From: QVMM01 sp047030855
GTDB lineage: Bacteria; Bacteroidota; Bacteroidia; Bacteroidales; Dysgonomonadaceae
Direction of reading: 5' to 3'
Length of the DNA stretch: 64,000 nt
NCBI GenBank assembly: GCA_047030855.1
Contig: JBKYIJ010000009.1
Location: 62,001-126,000 of the forward strand
Shown here one piece after another: positions 57,697 to 64,000 of the stretch (position 1 is the first letter of the stretch; each line of letters opens with the position of its first letter). Below the pieces are notes generated by a model. That model ran no database searches and was not told where the DNA came from. It saw only the letters and a program-made list of their open reading frames with translations. Both the position numbers and the translations under genes were made by a program.

Positions 57697-59649
57697 CTAT
57701 TTTATGAATTTCAGACTTTTTGTTTGGGTCGGGGTAGTGATTAGGATTAAATATGTACCGTTTGCAATATCGCCGGGCAAAACATATTCTTGAAGTCCGG
57801 TTGTTTTCTGCGAAACAATATCTGCTATTTTACTTCCGGACATATTATAGAGGGATACGGATACATGGTCCTGCACATTAACATTAGTATTCACTCTTAA
57901 CAAATAATTATCTCCCTGTCTGTAAACAAAGGCTTTCGGTTCGGAAAGAGTATAGTCTTCTATAGAGTTATACTGATCATAAAACTTTATTTCGAACTCG
58001 TTGCCATATCTGTCGAAAACAGCAACGCCATATTTATAATCAGCCAATTTATCGCTTGGTATATTATATTGGTTCACATAGGAAATATCTTCAAGATAAA
58101 TTATTCTATTTGTTTCGAAATCTGTCGCACTTGTCGGAACAAGATATATAGAATATCTTAATCCCGGATCAGGAGCATCCCATGTCAATTGATTGCCGTT
58201 TAGCTTCAGATTTGTCACTTTAGAATATTCTACATGAGTTTTCCAATCAATAGCAGGGGGTAAAGATTTGTATTTGAATTGATTATTACGAAGCTGCTTC
58301 ATAAATGCCGGATTGTAGTAATCTTTCATGCTTGTTCCTGCTCTTGAATAAAAGTGTTTAGCTGAAAAGAAAACACTTCCCGGTGCTCCCATTTTATCAG
58401 AACTTCTGTTTTTGTCTATCTGCTTCGCATATTCATTTGGAGACAACTTCAAAACCATATCTTTTAATTGGGAATCTGATGTCATCTCATTCAGAGCCAT
58501 TAATTCTCTCATTGATAGAGAACTTTTAGAAACATATTCATCGCCTACCTTGATAAGCCCGGTATTATAAGATGATGCTGATTTTGAAGCGTCTAATGCC
58601 GATATCGAATGGCTTGAATAGAAATGAACATTAAAACGTGCTGCCAAATCCGACCACCAAGGGCACAGTGTATTATAACTTTGTCCGGAAGAAGTAGTCG
58701 GCCAATATAGCTGTGGGGAAATATAATCAACAGTTCCTGCTTTCATCCAAGACACGGGATCGCAATAAATTTGTTCATACATATTTGCTCCTGTAATTCC
58801 GCTTGGCAAGGTAATACCTTCTTTCGCCGCTACGGTTTTATCCGTAGTCCAGATTCCGAAAGGCGATATTCCAAACGTTACATACGGTTTCACTTTCTGA
58901 ATAGTATCATAAACCGAAGCCACCATTTTTGCGATATTATTTCTCCGCCAATCGCTGATGCTCATATTTATCGGTCTGTACTTATCCTGAGCTTTTTTAT
59001 CCAAAGTGGATGGTGTTCCGTCATACGAATAAAAATAATCGTCAAAAGCTATTCCGTCAACGTCATAGTTGTTAACAATTTCACCGACAATATCCGTTAT
59101 ACGTTGAATAACCCCCGGTTCCCCCGGATTCAAAATAGAAGGTTGTTGTCCGTCACTATTTACAGGATATTGCAATACCCAATCAGGATTTACCTCTCTG
59201 TAATCACCTACTTTACCTTTCCATTGATCGGTTGCCGATTCGAAACGATAAGGATTCATCCACGCATGCACTTCTATACCCCTCTTATGTCCTTCCTCTA
59301 TAACAAATTGAAGAGGATCGTAACCGGGATCTTTCCCGCGAAGATTTACAAGATCCGTCGACCAAGGTTCGTAAGAAGATTTATACATGGCATCACATCT
59401 CGATCTTACCTGAAAAAAGACTGTATTCATATTAACAGAAGCCAATGAATCCAACAAATTAATCATTTCCTGCTTCTGTTTGTTAATTTGCGATGCATTT
59501 CCCGTAGTGGAAATAAGGGACGAAGGCCAGTCTATCCTCCATACCGTAGAAAGCCATACCGAACGCAATTCTCTTTCAGGTGTGTTTTGAGAAAAAGAGA
59601 ATGAAGAAAAAAGTAAAAGTAAAAATGTTAATGTAAAATACTGTTTCAT
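57697..59649 (-). CDS. Secreted GHL10-type glycoside hydrolase with type 9 secretion signal
   Basis: This 650-residue protein starts at ATG 59649 (an upstream in-frame TTG start is rejected), with signal peptide 'LTFLLLLFSSFSFSQ'. The GHL10 domain (about 25-370; 'ELRSVWLSTVWRIDWPSSL', 'HAWMNPYRFES', 'GIAFDDYFYSYDGTPSTLD', 'FGISPFGIWTTDK') is related to YngK and family 10 hydrolases. A fibronectin-like beta domain follows (about 470-560). The last about 75 residues look like a type 9 sorting domain ending 'GTYLILITTPTQTKSLKFIK', so it should be exported through the outer membrane and cell-surface anchored or released. YngK-like enzymes may act on peptidoglycan glycans; the substrate is not proven. 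Confidence 0.9.
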   Translation of the reverse strand: MKQYFTLTFLLLLFSSFSFSQNTPERELRSVWLSTVWRIDWPSSLISTTGNASQINKQKQEMINLLDSLASVNMNTVFFQVRSRCDAMYKSSYEPWSTDLVNLRGKDPGYDPLQFVIEEGHKRGIEVHAWMNPYRFESATDQWKGKVGDYREVNPDWVLQYPVNSDGQQPSILNPGEPGVIQRITDIVGEIVNNYDVDGIAFDDYFYSYDGTPSTLDKKAQDKYRPINMSISDWRRNNIAKMVASVYDTIQKVKPYVTFGISPFGIWTTDKTVAAKEGITLPSGITGANMYEQIYCDPVSWMKAGTVDYISPQLYWPTTSSGQSYNTLCPWWSDLAARFNVHFYSSHSISALDASKSASSYNTGLIKVGDEYVSKSSLSMRELMALNEMTSDSQLKDMVLKLSPNEYAKQIDKNRSSDKMGAPGSVFFSAKHFYSRAGTSMKDYYNPAFMKQLRNNQFKYKSLPPAIDWKTHVEYSKVTNLKLNGNQLTWDAPDPGLRYSIYLVPTSATDFETNRIIYLEDISYVNQYNIPSDKLADYKYGVAVFDRYGNEFEIKFYDQYNSIEDYTLSEPKAFVYRQGDNYLLRVNTNVNVQDHVSVSLYNMSGSKIADIVSQKTTGLQEYVLPGDIANGTYLILITTPTQTKSLKFIK

Positions 59650-59773
59650 GATTATTAAAATAAGGGATATACCATTTGAGATATAAAGATATCTATAATT
59701 AAGGAACAAAAAATCAGCGTTAATATAATTTACACAATAAATACATTAATTAACAACAGCAAAAAAAATAGTA

Positions 59774-61135
59774 TTATGAATAAGACTTCTGCTTTCTGTT
59801 TAATTTCCGGTAAATAAATGAAAACCAGATTGGAAGTATAATACCTTTGCAGACTGTCGTAACAGCCATTGCCCACCAAACGCCGACAATACCCATTTGA
59901 TCGCCCAACACAAAGGCTAAAGGAATACGCAGGGCATTGAAAGTAATGTTTATCACGGCAGGAGGCACTGTCCGCCCCACTCCGTTAAACATTCCCTGAG
60001 TAGTGAGTTCCAACATCATAAAAATCTGGATCAAACCCATTATGCCCAAATATTCGGCACCCGAACGCACAGCCTCTTCCTCAGGCACGATAATACCGAA
60101 TATTTGTCCGCCAAACAAAACGAATGTTATACTTACAAATATCCCTAAAATAAGCATCATGCTTATAGCATAAATATAAGCCTTTCGTCCACGTTCTATT
60201 TTTTGGGCAGCATAATTCTGTGCGATAAATGCGCTCAAAGCCGTCGAGAACCCTTGCGAGGTAGTCCATGTAACGCCCTCTATCTGTCCGCCGGTAGTCT
60301 GAGTCATCAGTCCTATATGCCCGCCATATATCGAAGCAATCCGAGCCAACGTCATATTAATAAAGGAGTGCAAAGAGTTCATTATTGAAACGGGAGCACC
60401 AAGCGAAAGAATCCTTTTCGCATATCTCCATTTAGGCATGACTAAAAAAGTAAAATTCCCGATAATACTCTTCCTGATTTTGATATTATAGACGAAAAAC
60501 AAGCAAACATATATCTGAGCTATAACAGTGCCTAAAGCCGCACCGTGCAATCCCATAGCGGGGAAAGGTCCTATCCCGAATATAAAGAACGGATCAAGAA
60601 TCATATTCAGCAAAAGTCCCGAAGAATTGATTACGAATGGCGTGAAGCTACGTCCCGCACCGTTATATATTCCCGAAAAACAATAAGACATAAACTGGAA
60701 AGGAATACACACTGTCAGCATCCGCAGATACAAAACGGCCTCATCATTTATTTCAGCAGGCAATTTAAAATATGAAAGAATAACGGGGGCAGCAATAAAA
60801 TAGAATTGCGCCCAGAAAACTCCGAGCGAAATGGCAGCGGTTGTCGTCTGAGAAGCAAAATTGAGAGCCCGACGTATTTTCTTGGCGCCGATCGACTGCC
60901 CTACCGAAACTTCAGCAGCAATCATACCCAGTATAGCTATGGTGGACGTTAGCCAACCGAGCATACCGATTGAACCGATGGCAGCCTCTGCTTTACTACC
61001 CAAACGCCCGACCCAGAACATTGCCATAAGATTATACGACATCTGGACAAAACTTGTCCCCATAAGAGGAAGAGCCAGTTTTATCAGGCTGGAGAATATA
61101 GGACCGTCAGTAAGATTCTGAATTTTGGATGCCAT
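59774..61135 (-). CDS. MATE family efflux transporter
   Basis: This 453-residue protein has 12 predicted helices in two homologous halves. N-terminal 'LALPLMGTSFVQMSYNLMAMFWVGRLGSKAEAA' region: the helix 1 and loop are typical of MATE/NorM relatives. The pseudo-twofold counterpart 'GAPVSIMNSLHSFINMTLAR' begins the second half. It exports drugs or metabolites by Na+ or H+ antiport; the coupling ion is not evident. It is monocistronic, between tRNA-Gly and the GHL10 gene. Confidence 0.93.
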   Translation of the reverse strand: MASKIQNLTDGPIFSSLIKLALPLMGTSFVQMSYNLMAMFWVGRLGSKAEAAIGSIGMLGWLTSTIAILGMIAAEVSVGQSIGAKKIRRALNFASQTTTAAISLGVFWAQFYFIAAPVILSYFKLPAEINDEAVLYLRMLTVCIPFQFMSYCFSGIYNGAGRSFTPFVINSSGLLLNMILDPFFIFGIGPFPAMGLHGAALGTVIAQIYVCLFFVYNIKIRKSIIGNFTFLVMPKWRYAKRILSLGAPVSIMNSLHSFINMTLARIASIYGGHIGLMTQTTGGQIEGVTWTTSQGFSTALSAFIAQNYAAQKIERGRKAYIYAISMMLILGIFVSITFVLFGGQIFGIIVPEEEAVRSGAEYLGIMGLIQIFMMLELTTQGMFNGVGRTVPPAVINITFNALRIPLAFVLGDQMGIVGVWWAMAVTTVCKGIILPIWFSFIYRKLNRKQKSYS

Positions 61136-61203
61136 AAACAGAACAAAAAAGCTTCAAGTTCTTAGATAAAAAAAAGTGACATTACTGTCACTTTATGTCT
61201 GAG

Positions 61204-61276
61204 AGCGGAAGACGGGGCTCAAACCCGCGACCCTCAGCTTGGAAGGCTAATGCTCTATCAACTGAGCTACTTCCGC
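61204..61276 (-). tRNA. tRNA-Gly (anticodon TCC)
   Basis: Acceptor GCGGAAG / CTTCCGC, D-arm GCTCAGTTGATAGAGC, anticodon loop CTTCCAA, T-arm GTTTGAGCC. No encoded CCA. Confidence 0.95.
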
Positions 61277-61286
61277 AATCTAGAAG

Positions 61287-61369
61287 TGGGCAGTGAAGGA
61301 TTCGAACCTCCGAAGACGTAAGTCAGCTGAGTTACAGTCAGCCCCAGTTGGCCACTTTGGTAACTGCCC
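61287..61369 (-). tRNA. tRNA-Tyr (anticodon GTA)
   Basis: Acceptor GGGCAGT / ACTGCCC, anticodon loop CTGTAAC, long variable arm (class II, 83 bases), T-arm GTTCGAATC. It is 10 bases upstream of tRNA-Gly in one transcript. Confidence 0.95.
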
Positions 61370-61400
61370 TTTTGTTAATTGCGATGCAAAGATAATAAGA

Positions 61401-61892
61401 TTATTTATTCCTCCAAACAAAATCTATCATTTTTATGGCAGTTATTGCACATTCATCGCCTTTATTACCGTGCTTTCCTCCTGCCCTGTCAACAGCCTGC
61501 TGTATAGTTTCGGTAGTTAATAATCCGAATATGAAAGGAATATCATACATTCTGTTAAGAGCAGTTATTCCCTGAGTAACGCCACTGCATACATAGTCGA
61601 AATGCGGTGTTTCTCCTCTTACAACACAGCCAAGAACTATTACAGCGTCGATATCGGCCTGCTCGACCATATATCTTGAAGCAAAAACCAGTTCGAAACT
61701 GCCCGGTACAAAATCAATTATAATGTTTTCCTCTTTTACGCCATGCTTGACAAGCGTCTTATACGCTCCGTCAAGTAAAGGAGAAGTAATATTGTCGTTC
61801 CACTCGGAAACAACTATTCCGATTTTCATATCTTTTCCGTCAGGTACTTTTGTTGCGTCGTAAGACGATAAGTTGTGGTATGCGGTTGCCAT
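61401..61892 (-). CDS. ribH: 6,7-dimethyl-8-ribityllumazine synthase
   Basis: This 163-residue enzyme catalyses the penultimate step of riboflavin synthesis, assembling as an icosahedral or pentameric shell. Family marks: 'IGIVVSEWNDNIT' with the substrate-stacking Trp, 'DFVPGSFELVFASRYMVE', 'VIVLGCVVRGETPHFDYVC' with the catalytic His, and 'GLLTTETIQQAVDRAGGKHG'. The gene is separate from other rib genes. Position ahead of the tRNAs on the same strand is noted. Confidence 0.96.
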   Translation of the reverse strand: MATAYHNLSSYDATKVPDGKDMKIGIVVSEWNDNITSPLLDGAYKTLVKHGVKEENIIIDFVPGSFELVFASRYMVEQADIDAVIVLGCVVRGETPHFDYVCSGVTQGITALNRMYDIPFIFGLLTTETIQQAVDRAGGKHGNKGDECAITAIKMIDFVWRNK

Positions 61893-61984
61893 AATAATAT
61901 TTTTGCCGTAAAGGTAATTATAAAAAAATAATGTTCTACTCTTGTATGTAGAACATTATCCTGTATTTTTCTTATTACTGATTC

Positions 61985-62690
61985 TTATTTCGATTTCAAT
62001 AATTTAGCTTCTTCAATATATTTGTCAGCGTCAGCAGCTTCAGCAGAAGACATATAATTATCCTTGATAGTAGTGAAAATTTCTATTACCTTATCATAAT
62101 TTTTCTGATCGCGGTAAATCACTCCTGCTTTCTTATAATAAATAGGGCTTAACAGATTGTCGTCCGCTCCCTTGGCGGCATCAAGAAAATATTTCAAGGC
62201 TTCGTCCGATTTTCCAGTATTTACAAGACAATCCGCCAACACGCCTTTAGCTGTGTACTGAACCATTTTATCATTGCTGCTAAATCCTTTCAGGTATGAA
62301 ATTGCCTGATCGTATTTACCTAAACGGTAATAACTGATTCCTGCATAATATTTTGCAATATTTCCTGTCTTTGTAGACCCGTATTGATTAATGATTGTCT
62401 CGAAACCTACATATCCGTTTCCATCACCGTAAACGGCTAAGGAGTCTTGCCTTTGTTCGAAATATTGTTGTCCTCTGATTATTGCTTTTTGAGCTTCTTC
62501 GTTCTTAGGCTTAACAATAAATGTCTTGTATGCCAAAAATCCACAAACGACAACAATAACAACGCCTACCGCTATTAATATCTGTTTCTGATATTTGCCT
62601 AAAAAAAAGCCCGGAACTAACGACTGCTTCATCTAAACGTTCCCAATCTTTTTGTTCCTTTAATGTCTTTTCTTTCTTATGTGATGCCAT
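61985..62690 (-). CDS. Membrane-anchored TPR protein (YfgM-like), frameshifted at an A8 tract
   Basis: The true start is ATG 62690, giving 'MASHKKEKTLKEQKDWERLD'. The frame breaks at eight A on the plus strand (62601-62608). With seven, 'VVSSGLFLGKYQKQILIAVG' runs directly into the long open part. The restored 234-residue protein has a charged cytoplasmic N-terminus, one transmembrane helix (about 40-60) and periplasmic TPR units ('YYAGISYYRLGKYDQAISYL', 'LADCLVNTGKSDEALKYF'). Such proteins resemble YfgM, an ancillary partner of the Sec translocon. It precedes ribH with a 90-base gap. Confidence 0.8.
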
Positions 62691-62737
62691 ATTATTAGAA
62701 TATGTATTATATATTTATTGATATTTATTCGCAGCGG

Positions 62738-62745
62738 CAAAAATA
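62738..62745 (-). promoter_or_regulatory. TAnnTTTG promoter element before the TPR gene
   Basis: The minus strand reads TATTTTTG, 48 bases before the ATG at 62690. Confidence 0.5.
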
Positions 62746-62840
62746 GTTGTTTTATGTTTATAAATAAAATTTAGATGCACTTTTTTTTAATAAACTAAAA
62801 TTCAAAAGAACTAACTTATCCTTAAATTGTTAGAGAACGT

Positions 62841-63401
62841 ATGAAAATATATATAAAAAAACATGGTTTGTCCCAGATGTATAACGGCAGTAGGTAATAT
62901 TCTGGATGAAATAAACGTTAAGCCATTAAATATAAGTCTGGGAGAAGTCGAAACAACAGGAGATTTAGATAAAGAAACTATCGGATTATTAAGCCGTAAA
63001 CTGGAAGCTGTCGGCTTTGAACTGCTGAACAACGAACAACAGGAGCTTGTCGAAAAAATCAAGGGCACTGTTATAGAACTTATATACAATGACAAAGAAA
63101 TAACGCAAAATTTTTCATCTATTTTATCTGAAAAAACTGCATAAAGACTATTCGTTTCTAAGCAAATTATTTTCTGCTGTGGAATGTATGACTATCGAAC
63201 ACTATATCATTCTGCAAAAAAACAGAACGTGCCAAAGAATTGCTGGCTTACGGACAATACACGCTCAGCCAAATAGCATTTATGCTGGGTTACAGCAGCG
63301 TAGCCCACTTATCCACGCAATTTAAGAAGATAACGGGTATGACTCCGTCACAGTTCAAAAAGAACGGAATGCGTTTCAGAAAAAGTATAGACAATCTGTA
63401 A
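62841..63401 (+). CDS. HMA-AraC fusion regulator, broken by three homopolymer frameshifts
   Basis: Three overlong A runs interrupt one gene: 62855-62861 (seven, six expected), 63131-63136 (six, five expected), 63216-63222 (seven, six expected). Corrected, the 185-residue protein reads 'MKIYIKNMVCPRCITAVGNI' from ATG 62841, with the CxxC metal site of a heavy-metal-associated-like domain. Then come 'SSILSEKLHKDYSFLSKLF' and the AraC-type helix-turn-helix 'TLSQIAFMLGYSSVAHLSTQ' plus 'FKKITGMTPSQFKK', ending at TAA 63399-63401. Such small HMA-AraC regulators occur in Bacteroidota, usually near metal transport genes. Metal sensing is inferred from the CPRC motif. Without correction only 62863-63144 is open. 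Confidence 0.78.
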
Positions 63402-63409
63402 CAAAGAAT

Positions 63410-64000
63410 TTATTTAAATCTGTTACGGTATAGACTCGGCGTCGTTTCAAATATTTTCTTGAAGCATTGAGTAAAATATTTCGTGTCCGAAAACCCTACC
63501 ATAAACGATATTTCTTTCACCGTATAGTTAGTCGTCGCCAAAAGTTCGGCAGCGTGTTTGATCTTGATTTCCCGGATAAATTCAACGGGAGCCAGCCCTG
63601 TAAGGCTTTTCAGTTTATTAAAGAACACCTTTCGGCTCATCGCCATTTCAGAAACCAAATTGTCAATAAGAAAATCGCTGTTGTCTATATTGTTTTCGAT
63701 TATGCCTTGAGCCTTTTTCAAAAACTGTTCGTCCTGAGGCGATATTTTAGGTTTATCGGAGTCGTCTCCGATGTTTTTCTGATCATTTTTTTTGCCTGTA
63801 AGGAAAGAGCGGTATAACCGCTGTCTTTGTTCGATTATATTGTTTATCCTTTTTCTTAGAAACCTGACATTAAAAGGCTTCGGCACATAGTCATCCGCCC
63901 CGTATTCAATGCCTTCTATCCTGCTGTCCATATCTGTTTTTGCCGTGAGCAGAATAAACGGTATGTGGCTCAGATCGGGGTTGCTCCTGACTTTTTTCAG
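63410..64000 (-). CDS. C-terminal part of a hybrid two-component regulator (HTCS)
   Basis: The gene enters from the right edge; 196 residues are visible. First comes the end of a response-regulator receiver domain ('HIPFILLTAKTDMDSRIEGI', 'GADDYVPKPF' with the conserved Thr/Ala and Lys), then a linker, then an AraC-type DNA-binding domain ('VSEMAMSRKVFFNKLKSLTG', 'EISFMVGFSDTKYFTQCFKK'). This order is the C-terminus of the one-protein hybrid two-component systems that in Bacteroidota often control polysaccharide-use loci; the sensor and kinase lie beyond the window. It converges on the HMA-AraC gene with 8 bases between the stops. Confidence 0.88.
   Translation of the reverse strand: MKKVRSNPDLSHIPFILLTAKTDMDSRIEGIEYGADDYVPKPFNVRFLRKRINNIIEQRQRLYRSFLTGKKNDQKNIGDDSDKPKISPQDEQFLKKAQGIIENNIDNSDFLIDNLVSEMAMSRKVFFNKLKSLTGLAPVEFIREIKIKHAAELLATTNYTVKEISFMVGFSDTKYFTQCFKKIFETTPSLYRNRFK

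Overview
This A+T-rich window comes from the chromosome of a Bacteroidota bacterium, most likely a Bacteroidales species from a Dysgonomonas/Porphyromonas-like lineage. The evidence is: promoters of the TAnnTTTG type, several with a TTTG about 20 bases upstream; a short primary sigma factor; a fused GldF-GldG ABC-type protein; a C-terminal type 9 secretion signal on a secreted glycosidase-like protein; a FeoA-FeoB fusion with its small Cys-rich partner; and a hybrid two-component regulator ending in an AraC domain. No IS element, prophage or CRISPR array was seen, and the content is almost entirely core chromosome.

Layout. 0-5 kb: a GldFG-like protein (cut by the left edge), mscL, a probable 6S-like RNA and the ferrous iron uptake locus feoAB. 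5-13 kb: a conserved unknown, an MFS pump, VanZ-like and paired SMR proteins, ftsE, a GNAT, a DUF1573 protein, meaB and a ROK kinase. 13-22 kb: a beta-lactamase-fold serine hydrolase, then purH-mreB-mreC-mreD-mrdA-rodA, the cell elongation cluster. 22-35 kb: an old-yellow-enzyme-type reductase, tex, a TPR protein, a CPA2 antiporter, an HtrA protease, rpoD and pheT. 35-43 kb: an astacin-like lipoprotein, yebC, an AlkD-like protein, a trp attenuator leader with a trpB2-type gene, a lipoprotein, an ATP-grasp-like protein and asnB. 43-51 kb: fabG, a TetR regulator, an EmrAB-TolC-like tripartite pump, pth, rplY and a CorC-like protein. 51-57 kb: a complete rRNA operon on the minus strand (16S, tRNA-Ile, tRNA-Ala, 23S, 5S) with a clear promoter, boxA-like elements and a terminator. 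57-64 kb: dedA, a GHL10-type secreted hydrolase, a MATE pump, tRNA-Gly, tRNA-Tyr, ribH, a TPR membrane protein, an HMA-AraC regulator and the end of a hybrid two-component regulator.

The two strongest unexpected signals are these. (1) A textbook ribosome-mediated tryptophan attenuator precedes the trpB2-type gene: a 28-residue leader peptide with three consecutive Trp codons, mutually exclusive hairpins and a terminator, behind a canonical Bacteroidota promoter. (2) Six otherwise intact genes, including essential-type rodA, are broken at ten A/T homopolymer tracts, and nine of the ten tracts are exactly one base too long. This looks like a systematic homopolymer length error in the assembly, but transcriptional slippage cannot be excluded from sequence alone. 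In the feature list these six genes are given their full restored extents.
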